The notes below the pieces were generated by a model that did not search any database, was not told the DNA's origin, and worked only from the letters and a program-made list of their open reading frames with translations. Shown piece by piece: positions 1 through 11,320 of a DNA stretch of 64,000 nucleotides (position 1 is the stretch's first letter; the number at the start of each line of letters is the position of its first letter). This stretch comes from Physella acuta (lineage: Eukaryota; Mollusca; Gastropoda; Physidae), in contig NW_026731616.1 in assembly GCF_028476545.1 (NCBI RefSeq), positions 339,001 through 403,000 on the forward strand, given 5' to 3'. Made by a program: the position numbers and the translations under genes.

Positions 1-372
1 CTATAGATTCCTAAATAGTACGGGCGGCTAAAACGTATTACCGATTTTTCAGCTATGATGGTTCTTCCCAATACAGTTCGGTGGGCGGTGTATTTGGTCT
101 AACCACCCCCTCCCACCCCCCACCCCCGCTAACTTTTTGTCAAATTATTATGGCGTCAATAAATATGAATCCATCTAGATAAGCATTTAGGGCCCTAATT
201 CTAATAGTTATTAATTCAAGTGGAAAAATCATTGGTGCTAAAATAAATTATTACATTTGGTGTCACTTCTCCCCCCCCCCCCCCAATTCCAGAAGTTGAT
301 TAACATATCAGTTATTGCAATTCTCAACAAAACCTCCTTCCTACATATTAGAGTGACCTGGTTAAGTAAACT
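1..372 (+). repeat. Dispersed repeat R1, copy 1
   Basis: Non-coding. The stretch from about 60 to 350 (C-runs, then 'ttatggcgtcaataaatatg', 'gggccctaattctaatagtt', 'ttgcaattctcaacaaaacc') recurs at 3420-3665 on the plus strand and, reversed and interrupted, at 8200-8760. Long C-runs occur near 112-127 and 270-284. No ORF or gene signal is seen. Confidence 0.6.
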
Positions 373-1859
373 CAAAGATTGGATAAAAGCCTACATCAGT
401 TATAAACTATAGTAAAGGAAGAACAGACCAAAGATTGGATACAAGCCTACATCAGTTATAAACTATAGTAAAGGAAGAACAGACCAAAGATTGGATACAA
501 GCCTACATCAGTTATAAACTATAGTAAAGGAAGAACAGACCAAAGAATGGATACAAGCCTACATCAGTTATAAACTATAGTAAAGGAAGAACAGACCAAA
601 GAATGGATACAAGCCTACATCAGTTATAAACTATAGTAAAGGAAGAACAGACCAAAGATTGGATAAAAGCCTACATCAGTTATAAACTATAGTAAAGGAA
701 GAAAAGACCAAATATTGGATACAAGCCTACATCAGTTATAAACTATAGTAAAGGAAGATCAGACCAAAGATTGGATACACGCCTGCATCAGTTATAAACT
801 ATAGTAAAGGAAAACAGACCAAAGATTGGATACAAGCCTACATAAGTTATAAACTATAGTAAAGGAAAACAGACCAAAGATTGGATACAAGCCTACATCA
901 GTTATAAACTATAGTAAAGGAAGAACAGACCAAATATTAGATACAAGCCTACTTCAGTTATAAACTATAGTAAAGGAAGAACAGACCAAAGATTGGATAC
1001 AAGCCTACATCAGTTATAAACTATAGTAAAGGAAGAACAGACCAAAGATTGGATACAAGCCTACATCAGTTATAAACTATAGTAAAGGAAGAACAGACCA
1101 AAGATTGGATACAAGCCTACATCAGTTATAAACTATAGTAAAGGAAGAACAGACCAAAGATTGGATACAAGCCTACATCAGTTATAAACTATAGTAAAGG
1201 AAGAACAGACCAAAGAATGGATACAAGCCTACATCAGTTATAAACTATAGTAAAGGAAGAACAGACCAAAGAATGGATACAAGCCTACATCAGTTATAAA
1301 CTATAGTAAAGGAAGAACAGACCAAAGATTGGATAAAAGCCTACATCAGTTATAAACTATAGTAAAGGAAGAAAAGACCAAATATTGGATACAAGCCTAC
1401 AAGAAAAGACCAAATATTGGATACAAGCCTACATCAGTTATAAACTATAGTAAAGGAAGATCAGACCAAAGATTGGATACACGCCTGCATCAGTTATAAA
1501 CTATAGTAAAGGAAAACAGACCAAAGATTGGATACAAGCCTACATAAGTTATAAACTATAGTAAAGGAAAACAGACCAAAGATTGGATACAAGCCTACAT
1601 CAGTTATAAACTATAGTAAAGGAAGAACAGACCAAATATTAGATACAAGCCTACTTCAGTTATAAACTATAGTAAAGGAAGAACAGACCAAAGATTGGAT
1701 ACAAGCCTACATCAGTTATAAACTATAGTAAAGGAAGAACAGACCAAAGATTGGATACAAGCCTACATCAGTTATAAACTATAGTAAAGGAAGAACAGAC
1801 CGAAGATTGGATACAAGCCTACATCAGTTATAAACTATAGTAAAGGAAGAACAGACCAT
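373..1859 (+). repeat. Minisatellite, 56-bp unit, about 26 copies
   Basis: The unit is 56 bp, containing 'gcctacatcagttataaac' and 'tatagtaaaggaagaacag', repeated head to tail. Variant units (ggataaaag, gaaaagacca, acacgcctgc, aatattagat) occur in the same order twice, 670 bp apart, so a block of units was itself duplicated. One 32-bp partial-unit insertion lies near 1381-1412. The unit resembles a segment that is single-copy in dispersed repeats near 27280, 40010 (reversed) and 55195. Confidence 0.95.
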
Positions 1860-2459
1860 AGACATTGAAACAATGACAACAACAGTTTTGAGCGTAACAG
1901 AAGAGCATTAAGATGAGGAGCAATATTGTACGGAAGCTTACATAAAATATGTGCAGGCTAAGCATGCAAGATAATGTATTATTATTAAAAAAAAAAAAAA
2001 AATTAGTTATTAAAAAATAAAAATGACTACATTCTTGCTCACATGAAAAATTTAAATTCAAAATTTTCTTTTTTTTTTTAAATCATGACCTAAAGATATT
2101 TTTTTAAAGAATCATCAAGGGTAGATATATCACCAAAAGAAATAGGTTATTTTGTGCAGGAATATGACCAATAGATTATCTCCCATTTAAAAACTAGGGA
2201 TGTAACATTGAATTAAATTTCTAAAATAAACAAAACGAACGAATATGCGCATAAATATAAAATACATCGGCGTTATGCAGTTATACAAATTAATTAATTA
2301 GACATTAAATAGAGTTATCTAAATATATAATAAACGTATAATTAAATCATTGAAACTGAACACATTTAAAAATATTATAAATAACAACATCAATATTTCA
2401 TAATTTATTATTCCAAGTAAATATATTTCCATTTAAATAACGACGACTGTCCTTACAGA
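1860..2459 (+). repeat. Dispersed-repeat sequence, AT-rich, non-coding
   Basis: Continues the repeat that hosts the 56-bp array. The block 'gagcattaagat' to 'taagcatgcaag' matches, reversed, sequence near 48590-48650. The motif 'gattatctcccatttaaaaactagggatgtaac' is split over 2175-2215 and recurs near 18030 and 39150. Open frames here are low-complexity and not believable as genes. Confidence 0.55.
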
Positions 2460-2700
2460 GGTACATCATTTAAGACAGAGACAGATTTGTTAGTACTAGA
2501 TCTAGACAGTCTCTAATTCGGATCCTGCGAGACCGTAGTAAGTCCAAGAGTCCTTCTAGCGGTGACCCAACTCACGTTATAGAAAGCAGAGGCGCCAGGG
2601 CCTAGTACAGACTAAGCTATTGCCTCATGCCAAGTTGACTAAAACTGGTAAACTCTACTTCAACTGCACCGTGAAAATTCCTATAAAATACGTAGTGTGT
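2460..2700 (+). repeat. tRNA-like dispersed repeat block, subfamily A
   Basis: Shares 'gacagatttgtt', 'cggatcctgcgagaccgtag' and 'gggcctagtacagactaagc' with copies at 6680-6876 (minus), 18330-18600 (plus) and 47750-48020 (minus). The segment around 'aattcggatcctgcgag' sits where other copies have a Pol III B-box-like GTTCGAATCC or GAGTTCTGATCC. This suggests a tRNA-derived head, although no full cloverleaf can be drawn. Confidence 0.55.
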
Positions 2701-2709
2701 AGTGCATGT

Positions 2710-3419
<710 letters not shown>

Positions 3420-3665
3420 TATGCATATTTGCACATGTTTAATGCCGCTTCACCCCATTTCTCTTCGGTTGACGTTGTATTTGATGTCACCCACCTAATT
3501 TTTTTTGTCGCATGCTGTCAATTTGTGCACACATTGTATAAATCCACCTAGAAAACAATAATGTAAGTGCCTAACTCTAACAGTTATTAATCAGTTTTAA
3601 AAAACACATTGATTTTGTTGTAATTATAACCTTGACTGTCATTCCGCCCACCCACCCCAGACGTG
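3420..3665 (+). repeat. Dispersed repeat R1, copy 2
   Basis: Matches copy 1 (1-360) through 'gctgtcaatttgtg', 'aaatccacctag', 'ctaactctaacagttatta' and the terminal C-rich block 'cgcccacccaccccag'. Confidence 0.55.
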
Positions 3666-4146
3666 GATTGATATAAACTTGAGCTTTGTAAAATAGATAT
3701 TTCTGGATCCCTATTTATTAAAGGAAAATTTAATTCAAGGGAGTTAACTATTGAAATAGAAGCTACAAAAAAAAAATTAGCAAAAAAAAGAAGCCTTTTT
3801 AATTCAAGGGAGATAACTATTAAATCAATAGCAAGAAATATAATTGCCTAACTAAGGCATAACAAATAAAATTCAACAATATCAATTGTATTATACAATA
3901 ACAAAAATTTTTTAAAATAAAAAGATTTTGTATTATTTGGAAAAAGTAATATTATTTTACTTATTGATTACTTAAAATTTAATGTTAATTAAAATTATAA
4001 ACACATTGGCTTTATTTTAGAATTTATTATAGAATAAAGAACTATTTCAAAATATTATACCTACATATTTACATTCATAGCTTATTTCTGGATCCCTTTA
4101 ATTATGGGACATTACTTAAAAACTATGTGTCATTAATCCGAGAGTT
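3666..4146 (+). repeat. Long dispersed repeat (L-family), 5' part
   Basis: Contains 'ttcaagggagataactatta' and the hairpin motif 'tttctggatcccttt' followed by 'atgggacat' near 4085-4112. It runs into the tRNA-like block that became the 31-bp array. The inverted counterpart is at about 63540-63900. Confidence 0.6.
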
Positions 4147-5167
4147 ATATGATCAAATACAATGTCCCTATGTAGTCGTGTGATCAAATCCAATGTCCCT
4201 ATGTAGTCGTGTGATCAAATCCAGTGTCCCTATGTAGTCGTGTGATCAAATCCAGTGTCCCTATGTAGTCTTGTGATCAAATACAGTGTCCCTATGTAGT
4301 CGTGTGATCAAATCCAGTGTCCCTATGTAGTCGTGTGATCAAATCCAGTGTCCCTATGTAGTCGTGTGATCAAATCCAGTGTCCCTATGTAGTCGTGTGA
4401 TCAAATCCAGTGTCCCTATGTAGTCGTGTGATCAAATCCAGTGTCCCTATGTAGTCGTGTGATCAAATCCAGTGTCCCTATGTAGTCGTGTGATCAAATC
4501 CAGTGTCCCTATGTAGTCGTGTGATCAAATCCAGTGTCCCTATGTAGTCGTGTGATCAAATCCAGTGTCCCTATGTAGTCGTGTGATCAAATCCAGTGTC
4601 CCTATGTAGTCGTGTGATCAAATCCAGTGTCCCTATGTAGTCGTGTGATCAAATCCAGTGTCCCTATGTAGTCGTGTGATCAAATCCATCGTCCCTATGT
4701 AGTCGTGTGATCAAATCCAGTGTCCCTATGTAGTCGTGTGATCAAATCCAGTGTCCCTATGTAGTCGTGTGATCAAATCCAGTGTCCCTATGTAGTCATG
4801 TGATCAAATCCAGTGTCCCTATGTAGTCGTGTGATCAAATCCAGTGTCCCTATGTAGTCGTGTGATCAAATCCAGTGTCCCTATGTAGTCGTGTGATCAA
4901 ATCCAGTGTCCCTATGTAGTAGTGTGATCAAATCCAGTGTCCCTATGTAGTCGTGTGATCAAATCCAGTGTCCCTATGTAGTCGTGTGATCAAATCCAGT
5001 GTCCCTATGTAGTCGTGTGATCAAATCCAGTGTCCCTATGTAGTCATGTGATCAAATCCAGTGTCCCTATGTAGTCGTGTGATCAAATCCAGTGTCCCTA
5101 TGTAGTCGTGTGATCAAATCCAGTGTCCCTATGTAGTCGTGTGATCAAATCCAGTGTCCCTATGTAG
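4147..5167 (+). repeat. Minisatellite, 31-bp unit, about 33 copies
   Basis: Near-identical tandem units of 31 bp, of the form 'tcgtgtgatcaaatcc' plus 'agtgtccctatgtag', with rare variants (atgtagtcatg, atgtagtagtg, ccatcgtccc). The flanks 'ccgagagtt' on the left and 'cccctgccataatcatcac' on the right match the tRNA-like block of the dispersed repeat at 63490-63545 (reversed). There the same segment is present once as 'tcgtgtttcaaatcccggg' plus 'tccgtagg'. The array is therefore an amplified B-box-containing segment. Confidence 0.96.
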
Positions 5168-5960
5168 CCCCTGCCATAATCATCACCAGACTCACACAAC
5201 TGGACTCTACTTCTTCTGCATTATGAAGTCGTGGTCTGAAAGGGCGAATTCTCATGAACACATATACGTGGACATCATCATATATCTGCGAACGCAATAC
5301 ATTAAAACTATTACAGATTTAGAGAACCAGAGTAGAGAGAAGAAAATAAAATTTTTGCTTTTCGTTTTAAGGGTGATTAAGGGTAAATGTGTGTATTATT
5401 TTCATTGTTTAGAAATTACATGATACTTTTGAATTTTTTAACTTCAAATCTATCGACTGGTCTCGGATTCATTATTACAAATGTTCATTGTATTTTGTGT
5501 GACAACTTTACAATAGGCATCCGGTATGTTTAAAGACATACAGCCAAGCTTTGCAGTCTGAAATACAAAACACTTTGAAATAATATAATTACGTCTGACC
5601 AACATAGTGATATATCGACATTGTATTGTTGTTTATAAAAAGCTCCATTGCTTAGCCTACGGCTTGACCGCAATTCGAAACTACAATTAAAATATTAGTT
5701 ACAAAAAAAAAAAAAAATCCGTTTAAAATGTATAGATCGTCGAATGTTGTAATCTAATATACATGAATATGTATATCGATGTAGAATTAAACAATAGCCT
5801 GTTTTAGGCCAAGCCGAATTAACTTTCCCGAACGTGAGTCGGATACCCCACACAGTGAGGTGGACTCATGGGCTTCATATGGAATAGAACTCTGGATCTG
5901 AACTCAAGACGTTTGGTTTAGCGACAATAACAAAGTCTCGTTGCTCTTAAACATTTCTTA
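5168..5960 (+). repeat. L-family repeat, 3' part and subfamily-A block
   Basis: From 5168 to 5300 it carries the tail of the tRNA-like repeat ('gaaagggcgaattctcatga'). From 5500 to 5950 it matches 62620-63080 in reverse, for example 'aggcatccggtatgt' and 'ccccacacagtgaggtgga'. The 89-residue frame at 5154-5423 is just this repeat read through and is not called as a gene. Confidence 0.6.
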
Positions 5961-6679
5961 ATTATTAGCGAGCCAGTAATAATACAATTTAATTATAGAA
6001 AAATCACAAGTTTATTGCAAGTAATCTTAAGTGTCTGGTTTGTTCTTGAGATAAAGCTAATTTTCTTTATTGTTTAATCCATTTATGGTTTTAAGTAGCC
6101 AATTATGTGAACTATATTGTTTTGTAAATGTTTTAAAACTACTATACATGATTGATTGTTTACATTATAAAATTAAATTTACATTGGTATATCATATTTT
6201 TAGTTATTTTAGCAGTTCTCGCATAACAATTATACTTGCTTTGTATAATTGTTTTAAAGTTAGGTTTATAATGAGAGAAAAATCATTAAACTAAACTGAA
6301 TATCAAATAAAATTTCACTAAACTTAAACCAAGTTTGAGCATCCTAGCCCTAACCCTAAGGCAGCTTCAGCCAAAGAGCAGCCTAGTTCTTTCTTTTGAG
6401 TTTTGTGTCTACATAAAGCAAGCCGTTACCAGCGCTAGTTCCGACAAGACACACAACATAATAATAATGTATATATAACTCAAAAATTGTATAACGGTGG
6501 CTTTTAAACATAGTATTGCATTGTGTAAGCATTGACACAAAAACAACCAATGCTGATTCACCATCCAGTTAATCATGGACACACACTTTTCTCTAATATA
6601 CTTTCTATCTATTATTGTTTTAATTTAATTTATTTGCCCTGATGTTTAAACATGTACACCATTAAGAAGTTGTCCTTTG
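5961..6679. other. AT-rich sequence, no gene seen
   Basis: No splice-flanked open frame, RNA gene or recognisable element was found. Two short telomere-like triplets, 'ccctaaccctaagg', lie near 6348-6361. Confidence 0.5.
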
Positions 6680-6876
6680 GAACCTATATGTTCATATTGC
6701 AGGTGAAGTGGAGTTTACCAGTTTTAGTCACCTTGGCTTGAGGCAATAGCCTAGTCTGTACTAGACCCTGGTGCCTCTGTTTTCCAGACCGTGAGACAGG
6801 TGACACTCACTGCCAGGTGGACTCTTGGACTACCTACGGTCTCGCTGGATCTGAACTAAAGAAATACCAAGAAATC
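6680..6876 (-). repeat. tRNA-like dispersed repeat block, subfamily A
   Basis: Reverse copy of the 2460-2700 and 18330-18600 block: 'gaagtggagtttaccagttt', 'gaggcaatagcctagtctgt', 'ctcgctggatctgaactaaa'. It is split from its continuation ('tcttaaatattgtccctcat', 7814 onward) by the hAT insertion at 6885-7805. Confidence 0.6.
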
Positions 6877-6884
6877 GTTTACGG

Positions 6885-7805
6885 CAGGGGTCGGCAAGCT
6901 TTTGAGGCGGAAGAGCAAAAAGTTGCAATTTAATAAATTTCCCAGTTTTTTAAGAGCCACTAGCATTATTTGTTTCCAATATTTTGGTATTTGATAACGA
7001 TTAGATAAATTAATTTGATTTTGTATTTGAAATAAATAGCGTTAAATTTGAAGTGATATTGATTCACTTAAAAACATACAGATGTTTCGCACAAAAAGTG
7101 TTTAAGCTAGCTCTGCTATGATACAGTTAGTAATCAAATAATATAACTATAGGACTATCCCAATCCATATTAGAAGCCAATTTTTTTTTTCTTTCTTTAC
7201 GGACACCACTGGCCCAGGAGGTGTCTCCCATAGCCGGCAGCCCTCAACACTACTAACTCAGACTAACTGGCTTGGATGTCGGTTTGATTACCGTATCGGT
7301 CACTTCTGTCCTTCGGTTCACACCAGACTTATCTTCCACCCTACTCGCACCCCCACCGTCCAGTACCTGGCTCAAACGTAGGAAGCTAATAACTACAATA
7401 CTACGTCACTCAGATCAAATACATGCATACTAAAATGTAGATGAATGCATTGTGTATTAATTAACATTCCCCATTTAACGATATTCAAAAAATCGGCACT
7501 TGGACAGCGGCAAATATGGAATAGTTGTAATGGGACTGTCCACAGCACGGCTGTGGGGCTGGGCCTGGTGCCCAAGCGACTGTTAGCCGTCCGTATATTT
7601 TACAGCTCACCTACTCTCATTGTCCAATGATGAGTATTTTTGTTCTGTTTAAGTTAACGTTTCTTTTTTTTTACAGTATACTATTTTTATGAGTTCTGAA
7701 AATAAAATAATATAATAATTAAATTGTGTGCATGGAACCGGTGAGCCGCAAATTGGCATCAAGGGTGCTGCATGTGGCTCGCGAGCCAAAGGTTGCCGAC
7801 CCCTG
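6885..7805. mobile_element. Non-autonomous hAT element, 921 bp, intact ends
   Basis: Ends are inverted repeats starting CAGGGGTCGGCAA and finishing TTGCCGACCCCTG. The element is bounded by a perfect 8-bp target duplication, GTTTACGG (6877-6884 and 7806-7813), which is diagnostic of the hAT superfamily. The interior holds 'tttacggacacc', 'gactaactggcttggat' and 'tgtccgtatattttac', shared with 40507-40905 and 44940-45544. There is no transposase ORF, and the two 60-residue frames inside are chance. It sits within the tRNA-like block of a dispersed repeat. Confidence 0.93.
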
Positions 7806-7813
7806 GTTTACGG

Positions 7814-8199
7814 TCTTAAATATTGTCCCTCATATTAGGGGGAGTCGAAGATAGAATTTCAGTGACTATTTAGTAATCAATAACAAATAAGGAATGGCTT
7901 AATTTGTATTAATATCTCTTTAAAAAAAAATAATGTTATATATTTTATAATATTTTTATAATTTTAGTACTTACTAATTCAACAGTACTATTTTGATCAT
8001 TTAAATAATTTTTTCGAAATTTTTCTTTTAAAAATGTGTATATATGTATTTACGTTGTTTTATAATATGCATTTTATGCGCGTCGTTATTCTTCATTTTG
8101 CTATTTTAGCAGTTTGACGTTAGGTTACCTCCCCTGATACGTTTTAAAATGGGAGATAATCCATAGAAAACGTAATTCCATTTTAACATTTTAAAACTA
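7814..8199 (-). repeat. L-family repeat continuation
   Basis: Continues the repeat interrupted by the hAT element: the hairpin motif 'tgtccctcatattaggggga', then 'aggttacctcccctgatacg' and 'gggagataatcc' near 8125-8165. AT-rich and non-coding. Confidence 0.5.
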
Positions 8200-8760
8200 T
8201 TTTTTTTTAAATGGGGTGGGGGGGTGGGTGGGGCGGCGGGTGAAGACAACTATACGTTATAACATTTTTCAAAGGAAGAAGGTTTTGTTAAGAATTGCAA
8301 TAACTGATATATCAATCGACTTCTGGCGAGTGTTTGGGGATGGGGGGGGGGGGGGCACAAAATTTAATAATGTACCCTAACACCAATGATTTTTCCCCTT
8401 GAATAAATAACTACGAGCCGAACCGCGGCGTATCATACGCCGCTATTTAGTTGTTTTATTTTCTACTTTTCAGTAGTTCATAATTTGTGAATTTGACAGT
8501 ACCAATGCTGCCACTGAATATATTTGCTTTAAAACACTGTCAGTAGCTCGTTAAGGACCACAACTCACCAGACCATGTAGGGGTGGTGGTGGTGGTAGGA
8601 AGCGCGCTTACAGCTTGGTGTTTTCTAGGGTCTCCAAATAGAGAATTATATGAACGTATTAGAATTAGGGCCTTAAAAGCTTCTCTAGGTGGATGTATAT
8701 AAATTGACGCCATAATAATATTTTTTTTTAAAGTTAGAGGGGGGGGGGGGGGGGTTGGGA
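8200..8760 (-). repeat. Dispersed repeat R1, copy 3, with nested insertion
   Basis: Reverse copy of 1-360: 'aagaattgcaataactgata', 'ccaatgatttttccccttga', then after the insertion 'attagaattagggcc' and 'aattgacgccataataat'. Comparison with copy 1 places the insertion at about 8411-8659. G-runs occur at about 8340-8355 and 8740-8754. Confidence 0.6.
8411..8659 (+). mobile_element. Small inserted element with a perfect hairpin
   Basis: About 249 bp splitting repeat R1. One end holds a perfect palindrome, GCGGCGTA-TCA-TACGCCGC (about 8424-8442). The other end reads 'cctagaaaac' on the reverse strand. The flank comparison fits a TA duplication. A second copy, reversed and about 200 bp longer, is at about 29823-30262. 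There is no ORF; the superfamily is unresolved because no clear terminal inverted repeats were found. Confidence 0.5.
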
Positions 8761-8780
8761 AGGAATATCTTACCTAAAAT

Positions 8781-9082
8781 CAGAGGCGTAGCAAGGGGGG
8801 AGGGGGGGCGGGGGGGGGGGGTGTGGACCGCACCGAGTGACACCATTTATGGGGGTGACACCAAGGCAAAAAAAAGCAAAATATATAGAGAAAAACTTGA
8901 TGGGGGGTGCAAATCGAAAGTTTGAGGGGGTGGGGTGCAAATCGAAAGTTTGAGGTAGGGGGGGGGGGGAGTGCAAATCGAAAATTTGAAAGCTTGTCCC
9001 CGGGAAGGGTCGCTACGCCTCTGGGGGGGGGGCGACACCATTAAGTGCCGCACCGGTGACACCTGACCTCGCTACGCCACTG
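8781..9082 (-). mobile_element. hAT-type MITE 'cagtggcgtagc' family, copy 1
   Basis: 302 bp running from 'cagaggcgtagc' to 'gctacgccactg', with flanks CCTAAAAT and CCAAAAAT, an 8-bp duplication with one mismatch. The interior has G-runs alternating with 'tgcaaatcgaaagtttgag' and 'ggtgacaccaaggc'. The reading frames across it are proline-rich shadows. Confidence 0.85.
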
Positions 9083-10403
9083 CCAAAAATGTTACTATGT
9101 AAACCTCGTATAGCTGATATATCGCAAATCGGTTTTAGCCGCCCGCATTGTTTAGGAATCCATAAGGTTCTAATCATGAATTACAACTTCTGTACTTTTG
9201 TCTACAAGCACTATTCAGGTTTAAGTTGTCATGAAAGAAAAGTTTATTATTTTTTACTCAATGCATAACACCTGTAGCATACATAGTTTTTCTTTATATT
9301 ACTTAAATAATAAAATGTACCAGATTTTTAAACAGTTTTTCGTACGTGTCTTTGTTCTGTCTTTTAATCTATTCAGTTTTAAGCTGCTTTCGTTAAAAAA
9401 AAAATAATTGTGTTTATCAAGCATGTCTTGGGTTTGTTATCTTATTTTATCTTCTGGTATAATAGTTTGTATTTTTAATTACATGTTCCTATAAAATAGA
9501 TGTTAAAAAAGGAGAACATTTCTTGCCTAATTCTACGTTCGTATCACAATTCTTCACATTAGATGAAATGCTTAACTACAGGCGAAACTCTAAGACTATA
9601 CGAAGATGTACATCATATTATGTTTTCTATAGTAAAATAAGAGAAGTAGCATAACAGCTAGGATTGAAAGTCTTTAGTGTAAGGATCGATGGCTATTGAT
9701 TGTACAGTCACTGATTAAATTATGGGCATTGTTTACATTGAGTGAACGCGACCTCAATATCCCACCTGTATTTCAGCGTAATTTGTTTATCACTCATCAT
9801 AACGTCCGTCATATTTCTTTAATACAAAGCAGCTTTTGTCTTTATTTTTGCACACAATCGAACGAATATCTCATGGTACTAACGAGGGGGTTCGGCGAAT
9901 TGTGATCGTTTTATGCAATTCTTTATAGAGGCCCTGGTTCGCTAATTGGCAGACTTTGCTGTTTCCTAGGATTTGAACATGCGACTGTTGGGTTAATGCC
10001 GTCATTTGGTTTTTAATATGATGTCCCTTTTTTTGCCTTTTGTCCCATTATTATAGGAATAAAGAAATAACTTAAAAATCACATGAACAGAAAAATACAA
10101 TGAAACGAAATTTTTTCTAAATTGTTTGAATAAATCTTTAAATAAATTTAATGTATTTATATTTTTAATTAACACACGTTAAGTAGTCAATATGTCGTGA
10201 TTTTTTCAATTATATAACTAGTATTACTATAATACTGTTGTGATTATTGAATAAAATTGACTGCGTTGTGAGTTGTTTCTCATGCCTTAGTTTGGCAAGG
10301 TTTTTCTTAGCTTTTTGTTTAATAGTTATCTCCCTGGAACTAAATTTTCCATTAATAAATTGCAAAACTGGGGATAATTCATTGCCAAATTCTACGTTAT
10401 TAT
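9083..10403. other. AT-rich sequence, no gene seen
   Basis: No convincing gene. At 9740-9800 'tatcccacctgtatttcagcg' is the single-copy form of a unit repeated four times at 42044-42156. Around 10320-10400 are repeat motifs, 'agttatctccctggaac' and 'gataattcattgcc'. Confidence 0.5.
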
Positions 10404-10500
10404 CAGGGGCGGAACTACAGTGTCGCCAGACCCCGCAAGAATGAGCCCTGGGGAACCCCTATATTAACATATTTCTGCGAAGAGGTGGTATTAAGGTGAA
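10404..10500 (+). mobile_element. MITE end 'caggggcggaactacag'
   Basis: Begins CAGGGGCGGAACTACAG and continues 'tgtcgccagaccccgc'. The reverse end, 'ctgtagttccgcccctg', closes a related copy at about 36130-36210. Only this end can be placed here. The CAGGGGC terminus suggests hAT-like, by analogy only. Confidence 0.5.
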
Positions 10501-11220
10501 ACGCGCATTGAGATATGTTAGATAAAAAGGAGTGAAGTAACCTAACTGTAAATTCAAGGAATTTGTAAGGAATTAGTATTTTAAGAAGTATGGTGTGATC
10601 AGAGGAATTTGAAAGAATTCAATATCATCGTAGAATTAGGCAATGAATTATCTCCCGTTTAATAATAAATAAAAGAATATTTGATTGAAGGGATATAACT
10701 AATAAATAAATATCTAGCATAATCACGCATAACTTTAATGAATAAAAAACACCAAACATCGCTTTCATTTTCATTTTACACTGTACATATAAATAATCAT
10801 TTACATATAATAAAAAATCTTGTCAAAAATATTAATTTGACCTATACAACACTTTACAACTTATGTTTATTTAAAGAATAAACAGATTAGCTAAAATATA
10901 ACATTCTTTCCTACAATACTGATTTCTAGCTTATCTCGCATACTCTATTTCGGCTATTTATGGATCCCTATGGATAAATTAAAAATTTACTGTCCGCCCT
11001 ATAAAGTTTCTCTTCACATCGAGTAAAATATTTCAACGTTTATTAAATATTTTCAAAATAATGAATAGTGGGGTTGAACTCACTTGTTTGATTCATATGG
11101 TGAAAGCTGATGAGAGGAGCTGTTAATGTTACGACACTGGCAGCTTAATGTAAAACAATCGCTACATCCTTTTCATGAACAACAGTGACTTTAAACCCTT
11201 TTAGGCATGACTGTCTAGGG
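10501..11220 (+). repeat. L-family repeat, segment paired with 60420-61400
   Basis: Shares a long collinear series with 60420-61400: 'atcatcgtagaattaggca', 'attatctcccgtttaataat', 'agggatataact', 'tttatttaaagaataaa', 'ggatccctat', 'caacgtttattaaatatttt', then a hairpin 'gctgttaatgttacgacactggcagc'. The 60.4-kb copy has about 300 bp extra after the ggatcc hairpin. Non-coding. Confidence 0.65.
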
Positions 11221-11320
11221 CAGGGGTCGGCAACCTTTTGGAACGGAAGAGCCATAAGTTACAATTTTCAAAATTTCCCTGTTTTTAAAAAGCCACTAAC
11301 ATTTTTTTTCATCTCAATAT
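11221..11320 (+). mobile_element. hAT element, left end only
   Basis: Starts CAGGGGTCGGCAACCTTTTG and continues 'gaagagccataagttacaa', like the left end of the 921-bp hAT copy. No matching right end with a repeat of the left flank was found downstream, so the element is truncated or rearranged. Confidence 0.7.

Noticed and set aside
4147-5167. CRISPR-like array
   Set aside because: Units are contiguous with no spacers, and the genome is eukaryotic; this is a minisatellite.
11100-11160. 'gaaagctgatgagagg' as a hammerhead core
   Set aside because: GAAA directly precedes rather than follows stem II, and the other two copies read ctgttgag, so the core is not conserved.
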